From JAADHX01 sp964569385 (lineage in GTDB: Bacteria > Actinomycetota > Acidimicrobiia > Acidimicrobiales > Poriferisodalaceae), in the NCBI GenBank assembly GCA_964569385.1, contig CAZMUM010000033.1, positions 1 to 61,889 of the forward strand: a stretch of DNA of 61,889 nucleotides, written 5' to 3'. Every line of letters starts with the position of its first letter. Position 1 is the first letter of the stretch. A program made the position numbers and the translations under genes. The notes below the pieces were generated by a model. It was not told where the DNA came from. It searched no databases and was given only the letters and a program-made list of their open reading frames with translations. Shown here in pieces: positions 50,364 to 59,026 of this stretch.

Positions 50364-51317
50364 CTACACCAGTCCAACGGCATGGCTGTCATCGACGTTG
50401 ATTCTCCAGCCCGATGGGTCGGTGACTTCGAAGCAGCGATGGTTGGAGTTCTTGGTGATGGCAGTGGTGACGTAGCCAGCGGCCGAGAGCGAGCGGTGAG
50501 CCTCGTCGACATCGTCGACCATCAGGTCGAATGGGGCGTCGCCACCAGCGGTTCCGTTGGCGTTTGGGCCAACAGCGATGATGAGGTGAGTGCCGCCGCG
50601 CAGTTCGAGGATGGCCGCACCTTCGAGGTCGACTGCCATGTGCATACCAGCGGCTAGGTAGAACTCGACGCTGGCTTCGAGGTCGGCCACGGCGATTGGT
50701 CCGATGTGGCCGATCCAACTCTTGGGGCGCTGGTCGCCCGAGCCAGACCCCGCGACTGTTGGGTCGCGACCGGTGAGCCCGATGAAGGTGGCAACCGAAC
50801 TTGCGTCAGAGTCGACCTCGACGGCGGAGCCCAAGCCGCCGGGAACGCGAAGGGTGTCGCCCATTGTTAGCAGGCCTTGGGTGAACGTCTCGGCGAGGTC
50901 GACTGGGATGCAGGGGTCGATTCCGATGGCTTGGCCGATGTCCCAGGCGTGCGTGGTTAGGTCGACTCCGACGAACCCGACCAGGTTGCCGATAGTCATG
51001 GTGCCAAACACCGTTTCGCGCATCTGCTGGAGCACACCTTGGCGGTCGAGCGCTGTGAGCACATGGTCGCGGGCCCCATTCCAGGTAGCGGCTGGGTCTG
51101 CGCCCGCTACTTCGGCCTCTGGGATTCGGCTCGGAATCGGTTGACCCGAAGCGTCGGCGGCAAGGCGATTCATGCCCCAAATAGCGTGACCGAGGGTCTC
51201 GCGGACCGTCCACTCTGGGTTGCACGTTGCGATGTCCCAGGCCGACTCGGGAACTCGTTGGACAACGGCATCGAGGACGAAGACGCAGCGCTGATATATA
51301 CGCAGGTTGTCGCTCAT
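50364..51317 (-). CDS. DinB-like (TIGR03086-type) protein fused to a glyoxalase/VOC domain
   Basis: A 317-residue two-domain protein. Residues 1-190 resemble the mycothiol-dependent maleylpyruvate isomerase/DinB-like group (CNPEWTVRETLGHAIWGMNRLAADA, FVGVDLTTHAWDIGQAIGI). Residues 200-317 are a VOC domain (FYLAAGMHMAVDLEG, THLIIAVG, CFEVTDPSGWRINVDD). It may act on a thiol adduct or xenobiotic with a metal. ATG 51317 overlaps the HTH gene by 4 bp. Confidence 0.8.
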   Translation of the reverse strand: MSDNLRIYQRCVFVLDAVVQRVPESAWDIATCNPEWTVRETLGHAIWGMNRLAADASGQPIPSRIPEAEVAGADPAATWNGARDHVLTALDRQGVLQQMRETVFGTMTIGNLVGFVGVDLTTHAWDIGQAIGIDPCIPVDLAETFTQGLLTMGDTLRVPGGLGSAVEVDSDASSVATFIGLTGRDPTVAGSGSGDQRPKSWIGHIGPIAVADLEASVEFYLAAGMHMAVDLEGAAILELRGGTHLIIAVGPNANGTAGGDAPFDLMVDDVDEAHRSLSAAGYVTTAITKNSNHRCFEVTDPSGWRINVDDSHAVGLV

Positions 51318-51523
51318 CGCTGACCCTGTCTCGCGTTGTGCCAGTCGATGATTTCGTTGCGAACCCACAGCCTGGGTCGACCACGACCGAGGTCGAGCGC
51401 GGGCCTTGGCATATCGGGGTAACGCTTCTGATAGAGGCTCACGCTGTTTGGATGCGATAGCCCAAGCAACTCAGCCAGTTCCCTGGCATCGGCTAAGTCG
51501 TCAGTGTTTACGAGCGGCGCCAT
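51314..51523 (-). CDS. Small helix-turn-helix DNA-binding protein (AlpA/MerR-like)
   Basis: A 69-residue protein. ADARELAELLGLSHPNSVSLYQKRYPDMPRPALDLGRGRPRLWVRNEIIDW is a winged HTH of the excisionase/AlpA type. TAAGAT ends exactly 6 nt before ATG 51523, so the mRNA is probably leaderless. The stop overlaps the start of the DinB-VOC gene by 4 bp. It may regulate that gene. Confidence 0.82.
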   Translation of the reverse strand: MAPLVNTDDLADARELAELLGLSHPNSVSLYQKRYPDMPRPALDLGRGRPRLWVRNEIIDWHNARQGQR

Positions 51524-51606
51524 GGGGCCATCTTAGATGGAGTGCGGGTCGGACCCTGGTCCGATCAGGTAGAGGTTGCGGTCGTCGGTGTGACAGGGTT
51601 AAGGCC

Positions 51607-52752
51607 ATGGGTGCTCCGGATTCGGTTGTTGAAATGCTCAGCGAAGCCAGGAAGGCTGCGTTAGTTGGTCTAGGCGAGGCCGGTGACTGGCTTACATCGC
51701 AACAGCGACGACAGGTCTGGATTGAGGCGAGAGCGTCAGCGGCGGATCCGCTCGACCTGGCCCGGCTCGACGCGCTAAGCCCAGCCGCAGTCGAGGGTCG
51801 CCATGGCGCTGTGGGCCCGCTCAGCAGCGGGGCTGTTGAGGTGGTGCATCGCGTCGCGAGTGATCCTGGTCGCCTAACACAGGCATGGGCGAACGAGATG
51901 ATCGAGGCCTTAGGCGAAGAGACCTACACCGAGCTGGTTGGTATCACGGCCATTGTCACGATGCTCGACCGGTTCGCCCTGGCATCGGGCAAACCTCAAC
52001 CGGAGCTACCTGAGCCGCTGGCGGGCGAGCCGACCCATACTCGTCCCGGCGGCGTGGGTAACGTTGGGGCCTGGGTTTCGCAGCAGATCGATAACCCTAG
52101 GGCCAACGTCAGCCGGGCTCTGAGCTTGGTGCCGAAGACGAACCAAAGCTGGCGAATCTTGGTTGACGCCCACTATTCTCGCGGTGCCGACTTCTTCGAA
52201 CTGGTGTGGGATCGTGCGTTGTCTCGCCCTCAAGTCGAACTAGTAGCGGCCCGTACTACGGCCTTGAACGAGTGCTTCTATTGAACGACGGCCCATGCAA
52301 CTCTGCTCCGTGTGAGCAGTGAAGCCGCAGGCCTCGCGGCCAATATCGATGCCGTTCTGGATCTCGAGGGCTGCGACGACACTGGAGTGCCTCACGGAGC
52401 CGAACTCTTGGCGTTCGTCGATGCCGTCGAAACCGGCTCGTCCAGAGGTGTTTCTGAAGAAGATCGCTCAGCGTGTATTGCCGAGACCAGTGCCGCGTTG
52501 AATGCAGTGGTTGGGCCCGAGGCAGTGGTGGAGGCCGCCGGGACAATTGCCGCGTTCAACGGACTCATTCGGGTAGCCGACGGCACCGGAATCCAACTCG
52601 ACGACGGCCTCGACGCGGTGTCGGCCGAAACCCGCGAACGCACTGGCCTCAACTCCTACGCCGGTGCGGCCAACACCCCTGGAGCCAAGCAGCGCTCGCA
52701 GCGCGGGAATGCGGCTTCATCAGATCCCAAGGAAATATTCTCGTCGCGCTAG
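51607..52752 (+). CDS. AhpD-like selenoprotein (CxxU motif, in-frame UGA)
   Basis: The frame from ATG 51607 continues through TGA 52282-52284 to the stop at 52752, giving 381 residues with Sec226. The local sequence is ALNECFY-U-TTAHATLLR: Cys223-F-Y-Sec226-T-T-A-His230, the CxxC-xxAH motif of AhpD/carboxymuconolactone decarboxylase-like peroxidase partners, with Sec for the second Cys. The upstream part has GGVGNVGAWVSQQIDN and ALSLVPKTN, and RPQVELVAARTTALNE leads into the site. Gene callers would see two genes, the second starting at GTG 52312 inside the SECIS loop. A strong terminator follows. AhpD-type proteins reduce peroxides or recycle AhpC. Confidence 0.83.
52285..52319 (+). promoter_or_regulatory. 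Bacterial SECIS-like hairpin of the AhpD-like selenoprotein
   Basis: CTGCTC (52303-52308) pairs perfectly with GAGCAG (52314-52319) around loop CGTGT. The loop is identical to that in the thioredoxin-like selenoprotein gene. The loop G at 52310 lies 26 nt after the UGA, within the bacterial range. Confidence 0.72.
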
Positions 52753-52770
52753 CCGACGCACCGAGCCGCC

Positions 52771-52817
52771 AAATTGAGGGCATGAGCCACATCAGATGTG
52801 GCTCATGCCCTCGATTT
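52771..52817. terminator. Strong bidirectional hairpin terminator
   Basis: A hairpin with a stem of about 23 bp: AAATTGAGGGCATGAGCC pairs with its complement ending GATTT, with one T-G pair and a minimal loop. A-rich and T-rich ends flank the GC stem, so it can serve the AhpD selenoprotein gene from one side and the convergent DUF169 gene from the other. Confidence 0.8.
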
Positions 52818-52827
52818 CAGCACCCAG

Positions 52828-53619
52828 CTAGTAACTGACGCCGAGTCCGGCTCGAGCATCGGTCTGGATACCGTAAGGCGGTATCGGATAGCGCAGCCCG
52901 TTACGTGAAAGCGCTTCCATGCCGTCGAGGGACTGGAGGAGGTGCTGCGGGCTCAGAGCAATCAGCATTTCGTCGTCGGAAACGCCGCCGTAGCGTCGTT
53001 CGGCGTAACAGGGGATCGACACGCTTGGCTCGCCCGTCGAGAGTGCTCGACCCCAAGAGTCGGCACAAGACGACTCACCGACGCAGCCCCATTCGAGCTT
53101 CTTGTAACCAGACCACTGAAGCCCGTTGATGAGGATGATCATCTGACCTGGCGTTGCGTAGATCATACAAATGTCTGGCGGGGTGAGACGGCCACTGCTG
53201 AGCGGCGACGTGGCCATGGCGTTGTATTTGCCAACCGGCACCACATGCATGGCGTGCTGGTGTTCGGATGCCTCTTCGACCGTTTCGAACCAAACACCTG
53301 CCATGTGTCGACCCGAATACCAGTCGTCGTCCTGGCCGCCGAGACCCAACACCGACGCACACTGTGCGCCAGCGAGGTCGTCTCCGGTGATGCCGACGGT
53401 CCAGTTAAGACGCGACGCCATCGACACGATCTGGTCGGCGGTGTGAACATCTTTAGGTCGACGAACTCGTTCGATGGCTTCCATTTCGTCGACCGTTTCG
53501 AACATCTTCATGCCGATTGGCGTGGTGCGAATGCGCAGCACCTTGTTGAGCCGTGACAACGCCTCGGTCCAATCGATGTTGGCGTCGTCGACACGAATGC
53601 TGACTGGTTGATCCGACAT
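52828..53619 (-). CDS. DUF169 family protein
   Basis: A 263-residue protein of DUF169: LNKVLRIRTTPIGMKMFETVDEM at the start, CASVLGL, AGVWFETVEEA, PDICMIYATPGQMIILINGLQW and SCADSWGRALSTGEPSVSIPCYAERRYGG. Conserved Cys residues (QCASVLG, SCADS, IPCYAER) hint at a metal or redox role. The function is unknown. Start is ATG 53619 with AAAGG upstream; the frame extends into the 30-bp repeats to 54051 but that is a shadow. Confidence 0.85.
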   Translation of the reverse strand: MSDQPVSIRVDDANIDWTEALSRLNKVLRIRTTPIGMKMFETVDEMEAIERVRRPKDVHTADQIVSMASRLNWTVGITGDDLAGAQCASVLGLGGQDDDWYSGRHMAGVWFETVEEASEHQHAMHVVPVGKYNAMATSPLSSGRLTPPDICMIYATPGQMIILINGLQWSGYKKLEWGCVGESSCADSWGRALSTGEPSVSIPCYAERRYGGVSDDEMLIALSPQHLLQSLDGMEALSRNGLRYPIPPYGIQTDARAGLGVSY

Positions 53620-53636
53620 TGCCTGGCCTTTCTTCG

Positions 53637-53750
53637 TTAGCGGCGAACGAGTTCGACTGTTCTGTCTTAGCGGCGAACGAGTTCGACTGTTCTGTCTTAG
53701 CGGCGAACGAGTTCGACTGGTCTGTCTTAGCGGCGAACGAGTTCGACTAT
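53637..53750. repeat. 30-bp tandem repeat derived from a gene 3' end (four copies)
   Basis: TTAGCGGCGAACGAGTTCGA followed by CTGTTCTGTC repeats with exact 30-bp period at 53637, 53667, 53697 and 53727. The last copy is the final eight codons plus stop of the aminotransferase gene (IVELVRR-stop on the minus strand), so the 3' end of the gene seems to have been copied downstream three times. Copies differ by at most a base or two. Confidence 0.85.
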
Positions 53751-54866
53751 TCGATCGATGATGTCGTCGAGGATCTCGGCGCTGGTGGCGAAATTGATCC
53801 TGGCGTGCCCAGCTCCCTGGGCGCCAAATGTGATTCCCGGGCTGAGAGCCACCTTGGCTTCTTTGAGAAGGTGTTTGCCCGGATCGTCGGCGATGTGGGT
53901 CTGGCGGAAGTCGAGCCATCCGAAGTATGTGGCCTCTGGCGACGTCATCGTGACCTCGGGAAGGTCGGCTGCCAGACGGGTCTGGAGCTGCTCGCAGCGG
54001 GCCCGCAGGTGGTCCTGCATCGACGCAACCCATTCGTCTCCATGAGTCCATGCAGCCAACGTACCTGCGGCGCTAACTGTGGACGAAGATCCCAACAAGT
54101 GCATTGGCAGCGCATCGAGCTTTTCGGTTAGGCGCTCATCGTCGATGTGGGCTACCGCACAACGCAGCCCGGCCAAGCTGAATGTCTTGCTGGCCGATCC
54201 GAGGGTGACTAACCGGCCCTCCAACCGTTTGTCCATGGTGGCCAGGGGACGGTGCGGTGTTGTTAGGGTCAGATCGCCCCAAATCTCGTCGGTTACGACG
54301 AGGAGGTCGTGCTTTTCGGCCACCTCGGCTACTGCGGCAACCTCAGCCTCATCGAACACTCGACCAATTGGGTTATGGGGCTGACAGAACAGGATCATCC
54401 GTGTCGTGGAATCGATGGCCAACTCCAAACGATCGACGTCGAGACGCCAGGTTTCGTCGTCCAGAGCAACATCGACGATTCGTCTCTCAGTTTGTTTGAT
54501 GACGTTCAGGAACGGAAAGTAGATGGGCGAGAACACGACAATGCCGTCGCCGGGGTCGGTGCGGAGCCACAACGCAGCGGCGAGCGCCTGGAGCGACCCG
54601 GTGAACGTGCGCAGGCGCTCGAGGTCGGGGTTCCAGCCGTGGTGGCGGTCCTGCCAAGCCGCGTATGCGGGCAAGAGCTGGGCCGCCAGGTCGATGTTGT
54701 AGCCAAGGTCGCCATCTTGGAGGATCGGGATCATTGCGTCGGCCACAGCCTTTATCGGCGGTATGTCCATATCGGCGACCCAGGCCGAGAGCACGTCGTC
54801 GCCGTGCCGGCGCCATTTGATGCCACGAAGGTTTCGAACTCGCTCGTAGGTGGCCTGTTCAAGCAT
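53727..54866 (-). CDS. MalY/PatB-type aminotransferase (cystathionine beta-lyase-like)
   Basis: A 379-residue fold-type I PLP enzyme. IKWRRHGDDVLSAWVADMDIPP is typical of the MalY/PatB C-S lyase group. The PLP lysine lies in TLGSASKTFSLAGLRCA, and FCQPHNPIGRVFDEAEV and VVTDEIWGDL provide Asn/Asp contacts. It may cleave cystathionine or other beta-C-S substrates. Its 3' end forms the first copy of the 30-bp repeats. Confidence 0.87.
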   Translation of the reverse strand: MLEQATYERVRNLRGIKWRRHGDDVLSAWVADMDIPPIKAVADAMIPILQDGDLGYNIDLAAQLLPAYAAWQDRHHGWNPDLERLRTFTGSLQALAAALWLRTDPGDGIVVFSPIYFPFLNVIKQTERRIVDVALDDETWRLDVDRLELAIDSTTRMILFCQPHNPIGRVFDEAEVAAVAEVAEKHDLLVVTDEIWGDLTLTTPHRPLATMDKRLEGRLVTLGSASKTFSLAGLRCAVAHIDDERLTEKLDALPMHLLGSSSTVSAAGTLAAWTHGDEWVASMQDHLRARCEQLQTRLAADLPEVTMTSPEATYFGWLDFRQTHIADDPGKHLLKEAKVALSPGITFGAQGAGHARINFATSAEILDDIIDRIVELVRR

Positions 54867-54999
54867 CGGATCCCCTGTCGATGTCGGACGGAATAGCTTG
54901 CGAACACTAGCTCACGCCCGTCGGTCGCTCGATTCGATCTCCGGCACGCTCTTACGAGGTTCCGCTTCAAGAATGTCTCTACCTGTAGACTTCTGAGAT

Positions 55000-55992
55000 A
55001 TGGGCAAACTGAAGAGCAACGCGCCTTGCTGGTGCGGTTCTGGCCGCAAACACAAGCGCTGTCACGGCGACCGGTCTGCACTGGCCCGGCCGCGAGTCGA
55101 ACTTGGCGAGGTCAGGCCAATGCGGTTGGTGCCAGACCACATCGAGCGCCCCGACTATGTCGCCAGTGGTGTTGTCGGAACTAGCCCGAAGCCACAAGTT
55201 GTCACGGGCGACGACGTCGACCGCCTCCGCACGGTCGGAGCAGTCGCCGCGCAAGTGCTGCTCGATGCGTCGGCAGCACTCGAGGTTGGGGTCACCACCG
55301 ACGCCATCGACGAGATCGCCCACGACTCCTACGTACGCCAAGGGGCATACCCAAGCACCCTCGGGTACAACCGGTTCACCAAGTCGATCTGTACGTCGGT
55401 GAACGGTGTGATCTGCCACGGAATCCCCGACTCGCGGCCGTTGGAAGACGGCGACGTCATCAACATCGACGTAACCGCCTTTCTCGACGGCTTTCATGGC
55501 GACACGTCGGCCACGTTTGTTGTGGGAACTTCCAGCGCGCCGGTCGAGGCGCTGATCGAGACCACTCGCCAAGCCACTCTCCGTGGCATTGCCGCGGTCG
55601 AGCCAGGTAAGACGCTGACGATCATTGGCGATGTGATTGAACCGTACGTTCTGGCCTTCGGTTACGACGTCGTCCGCGAATATGGGGGCCACGGCATTGG
55701 CCGCACCTTCCACGCTGACCCGCACGTCAATCATCACGTCGTGCGGGCACCGGAGTTCATCTTTGGGCCTGGTATGACCTTCACCATCGAACCGATGTTG
55801 CTCACAGGCGCTCGACCTTTCACTCAGGCGCCCGACGGTTGGACCGAACACGCCGACGATTCCATGCCATCGGCCCAGTTTGAACACACGGTCATGGTCA
55901 CCGAAGATGGCGTCGAGATCATGACGGTCAATTCCGTTGGCCAAAGCGCGGCCGGAACACTAAGCGACATTGGGCCGGTTCCCGTCGGCTAG
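55000..55992 (+). CDS. map: Type I methionine aminopeptidase with N-terminal SEC-C motif
   Basis: A 330-residue MetAP. The N-terminal APCWCGSGRKHKRCHG is a SEC-C zinc finger, seen in the longer actinobacterial/plant-type MetAP. The catalytic domain has the five metal ligands: Asp in VINIDVTAF, Asp in FHGDTSATF, His in GGHGIGRTFH, Glu in FTIEPML and Glu in QFEHTVMV. It removes N-terminal Met co-translationally. TAGACT lies 8 nt upstream of ATG. Confidence 0.93.
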   Translation: MGKLKSNAPCWCGSGRKHKRCHGDRSALARPRVELGEVRPMRLVPDHIERPDYVASGVVGTSPKPQVVTGDDVDRLRTVGAVAAQVLLDASAALEVGVTTDAIDEIAHDSYVRQGAYPSTLGYNRFTKSICTSVNGVICHGIPDSRPLEDGDVINIDVTAFLDGFHGDTSATFVVGTSSAPVEALIETTRQATLRGIAAVEPGKTLTIIGDVIEPYVLAFGYDVVREYGGHGIGRTFHADPHVNHHVVRAPEFIFGPGMTFTIEPMLLTGARPFTQAPDGWTEHADDSMPSAQFEHTVMVTEDGVEIMTVNSVGQSAAGTLSDIGPVPVG

Positions 55993-56076
55993 TCAAGGTC
56001 GACTTGGTAGGGCCCATAGCGGTAGAGGTATGTTCTTCGATGTGCCCTGTATCGAGGGCCGACGTAGGAGAGATAA

Positions 56077-56889
56077 ATGTCCGTAGAAGTCTTGTACGAA
56101 GAAACTGACGGCGTTGCGCTGATCACGCTGAATCGGCCCGAGCGTCTCAACGCCTGGACCGCAGAACTTGGCGCTCAGTACTTCGACTCGCTCGATCGGG
56201 CCAGTGCCTCGACCGACGTGCGGTCGATTGTTGTTACCGGAGCGGGCCGAGGGTTTTGTGCCGGCGCCGACATGGACATGCTTCAGGGGATCGGCGCCAG
56301 TGGCGGACTCGCCGACGCCGCGGGCCAAGACAGGCTGGCGCCCACGCAGCGCACCGAGGAACGTCACGACCACGCGTTGACCATTCCGAAACCTGTCATT
56401 GCCGCTATAAACGGGGCTTGTGCTGGGCTCGGTTTCGTTCACGCCATGATGTGCGATATTCGGTTCGCAGCCGAGGGTGCCAAGTTCACAACTGCGTTCG
56501 CACGGCGCGGGCTGATCGCTGAGCACGGCGTCGGATACGTGCTGCCCCGGGTGATCGGACCATCCAATGCACTCGATATCTTAATGTCTGGGCGAGTGTT
56601 TCTAGCCGACGAAGCCAAGGAGCTCGGTCTGGTGAGCAGAGTGTTCCCAGCCGACGAGATGCTTGATGCGGTCATGGCCTATGCCAAAGATCTCGGACGA
56701 TACAGCTCGCCCTGGTCGATGGCCCAAATGAAGCGCCAGGTATGGGGTCAACTCGATCTGGGGCGCAACGACGGGTTAACCGAGTCGAACGCACTCATGT
56801 TCGAATCGTTGCGGCGAGACGATTTCAAAGAAGGGGTTCAGAGCTTCTTGGACAAGCGCGACCCCAATTTCGAGCCGGTGGTCGGTTAG
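56077..56889 (+). CDS. Enoyl-CoA hydratase/isomerase family protein
   Basis: A 270-residue crotonase. It has LITLNRPERLNAW, the oxyanion-hole segment IVVTGAGRGFCAGADMDML and the second NH donor in KPVIAAINGACAGLGF. The catalytic Glu pair lies in the HGVGYVLPR/ERHDH region. The gene follows the AGGAGA ribosome binding site. It could hydrate an enoyl-CoA or have another crotonase activity. Confidence 0.88.
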   Translation: MSVEVLYEETDGVALITLNRPERLNAWTAELGAQYFDSLDRASASTDVRSIVVTGAGRGFCAGADMDMLQGIGASGGLADAAGQDRLAPTQRTEERHDHALTIPKPVIAAINGACAGLGFVHAMMCDIRFAAEGAKFTTAFARRGLIAEHGVGYVLPRVIGPSNALDILMSGRVFLADEAKELGLVSRVFPADEMLDAVMAYAKDLGRYSSPWSMAQMKRQVWGQLDLGRNDGLTESNALMFESLRRDDFKEGVQSFLDKRDPNFEPVVG

Positions 56890-56918
56890 GCGCCCTCGTG
56901 GCCCAATAGATTCGGACC

Positions 56919-58126
56919 ATGCGTGTTGAGAGCATCAAGACCTATGTGACGGTTCCGCCGACGGGCAAGGGCGGTGCGTTTTGGCTGTTCGTCGAGGTGA
57001 CCGCCGACAATGGCATCACCGGTGTTGGCGAGTGCTACGGCATCCCCTTCGCGGCCGATGTTGCGGCTCAAATGGTGGTCGACACCTTCGACCGGTTCAT
57101 CGCTGGGTCCGACCCTCGCCACGTCGAGACGATGTTCCGCCGGGGGTGTATTCGGCCGGGTTCACGCAGCGCCCGGACGTGTCGACGATGGCAGTGTTCA
57201 GCGGTATCGAGATGGCCATGTGGGACATCGTGGGAAAACACCACGGGGTTCCGGTGTGCGATCTTCTGGGAGGCCGCTTCCACGATCGGTTGCGCACCTA
57301 CAGCTACCTGTACCCGCTCGACGACGGTGCCGACGTCTATCACAACCCCGAGGCTGCATCTGTGGCCGCCGAGGCCTACCTCGATATGGGCTTTACTGCC
57401 CTCAAGCAAGACCCGACGGGCCCATACGGTATGCAGGGTGGGCGCGAGCTTTCGCTCACCGAGTTGGAGCGAACCGAGGTTATGTTTCGGGCACTCCGTG
57501 GCGTCGTTGGCGATCGGGCGGACCTGCTGGTTGGCACCCACGGCCATATGACGACGTCGTCGGCCAGACGTCTGGCCCGACGGCTCGAACCGTTCGACCC
57601 TCTATGGTTCGAGGAGCCGTGCCCACCCGACCAGATGGATGGCCTGGCCGCAGTGGCTGCATCCACGACGATTCCGATCGCAGCCGGCGAACGATTGACC
57701 ACCAAGGTCGAGTTTCATCAGGCGCTGAAGGCAGGTGTGTCGATACTCCAACCCAACGTCGGGCGCAGCGGCGGTTTGTGGGAAACCAAGAAGATCGCTG
57801 CAATCGCCGAGGTGTTCAACGCACAGATCGCGCCGCACATCTACTGCGGGCCAGTCGCCCACGCTGCTGCCACGCACCTTGGTTTCAGCCTGCCAAACTT
57901 CTTAGTCCTCGAAACCATCCTCAGCGACTTCCATAACGAGGTGGTGACCAATCCACTCGAGTGGGCCGACGGATTCATGGAACCACCAAAGCGGCCAGGT
58001 TTAGGCATCGAACTAAACCATGAAGCCATCGCCGCCAACCCGTACCCCTCGGGTGGTCCGCTTCATCTCGAAATGGTCCAAATCCCTCTCGATTCGGCCA
58101 ATACTCGCCTCCCATCCGACCTGTAG
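56919..58126 (+). pseudogene. Enolase-superfamily (mandelate racemase/galactonate dehydratase-like) gene with one frameshift
   Basis: The N-terminus (MRVESIKTYVTVPPTGKGGAFWLFVEV) is in one frame to about 57143. Everything after (VYSAGFTQRPDVSTMAVFSGIEMAMWDIVGKHHG) is in another. The switch is at the G5 run 57142-57146: six G would restore FRRGVYSAG. The rest is intact: FTALKQDPTGP (Lys), WFEEPCPPDQM (Glu), PIAAGERL (Glu), NVGRSGGLWE, HIYCGPVAHA (His). TAGATT ends 6 nt before ATG 56919. It is either a young frameshift or a base-call error in a homopolymer. Confidence 0.8.
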
Positions 58127-58150
58127 GTCGCCGCCCCTCTAGACCACTCG

Positions 58151-58256
58151 CGTCACCGGGAAATGTCCGCCGGCGAACACCTGCCGGTGACAGGACCGGT
58201 TTCCAGACCTTCGCGTCACCGGGAAATGTCCGCCGGCGAACACATGCCGGTGACAG
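58151..58256. repeat. Two copies of a 43-bp hairpin repeat (third copy at 41 kb)
   Basis: The 43-bp sequence runs from CGTCACCGGGAAATGTCCGC to ACACCTGCCGGTGACAG. Copies lie at 58151-58193 and 58214-58256 and differ at one base. GTCACCGG and CCGGTGAC form the outer stem, and TGTCCGCCGGCGAACA is a near-palindrome in the centre. A diverged copy of equal length is at 41168-41210. All sit downstream of genes. Confidence 0.8.
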
Positions 58257-58279
58257 TGAGGTCGTGAGGTCTTTACGGG

Positions 58280-59026
58280 CTAGAGGGAGGCCCAGAAGTT
58301 GGCTAGGCCTTGGGCGGCTTTGGCGGGGGCTTCGGCCATCCACCAGTGGCCGTTGTCCTGGAGGGTGAGGGTCTGGCAGCCAAGACGTTTGGCCATGGCG
58401 GTCGTTAGTTCGGAGGCCACGTAAGGGTCAGCCGTGGCGTCGATGGCCAGCGATGGCTTCGAGATCGACGCAGCCGACTCCCCGAGCGCCGCCAAGGTCG
58501 CTTCTGGGGCGCTCCGGTATAGGCCAAGGATGCATCGCACCATTTCGGAGTCCATCGCCTCGGCCATGCTCAACGCAGTTGAGGCATCGAGCCCCAACGC
58601 TTCATAGAACGCGGCGAGGTCGGCCGCCGCCAAGTCGGTCATGCCACCCAAGACCTGCTCGCCGACGTCGGGAGTTCGCCACTGTTGGGCGGTGTCGTGC
58701 CAGCGATAGTCGGGATGAGTCAATCCGAGTACGTCGACGGCCCATGACCGAACTAGGTCCGGACGAGCTATCGCTGCGCCGAGCACATGACCACAACCCC
58801 AGTCGTGGCCAACCAAGTCGACGGGTCCGTCGTACTGCTCCACTTCGCCGACCAGCCATTGGACGTAGCTATCCATGTTCGGTTCGAAGCCGTCTGGCGC
58901 GGCTACACCGAACCCTGGCGGTGATACCACGGCGACATCGTCTACCCCGAGAGCCGATAGCTCCGCAATGATGCCGGTCCAGATTGCAGCCGTTTCGGGC
59001 ACTCCGTGGACGAATACTCTGGTCAT
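58280..59026 (-). CDS. Alpha/beta-hydrolase (haloalkane dehalogenase/epoxide hydrolase-like)
   Basis: A 248-residue hydrolase with an Asp nucleophile in LVGHDWGCGH, as in haloalkane dehalogenases and epoxide hydrolases, FVHGVPETAAIW as the oxyanion region, and a C-terminal His in LQDNGHWWMAEAP. It starts with MTRVFVHG; a slightly short N-terminus. The substrate is unknown. It overlaps the YbaK-like gene by 4 bp. Confidence 0.84.
   Translation of the reverse strand: MTRVFVHGVPETAAIWTGIIAELSALGVDDVAVVSPPGFGVAAPDGFEPNMDSYVQWLVGEVEQYDGPVDLVGHDWGCGHVLGAAIARPDLVRSWAVDVLGLTHPDYRWHDTAQQWRTPDVGEQVLGGMTDLAAADLAAFYEALGLDASTALSMAEAMDSEMVRCILGLYRSAPEATLAALGESAASISKPSLAIDATADPYVASELTTAMAKRLGCQTLTLQDNGHWWMAEAPAKAAQGLANFWASL

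Noticed and set aside
52312..52752. A separate 146-residue gene starting at GTG 52312
   Set aside because: The start lies in the SECIS loop, and the sequence between the UGA and 52312 continues the AhpD motif in the same frame.
53637..53750. CRISPR array
   Set aside because: The period is 30 bp with no distinct spacers, and the unit is the coding end of the adjacent gene.
53620..54051. N-terminal extension of the DUF169 protein with RSPLRQ repeats
   Set aside because: It is a translation of the 30-bp DNA repeats and of the antisense of the aminotransferase gene.
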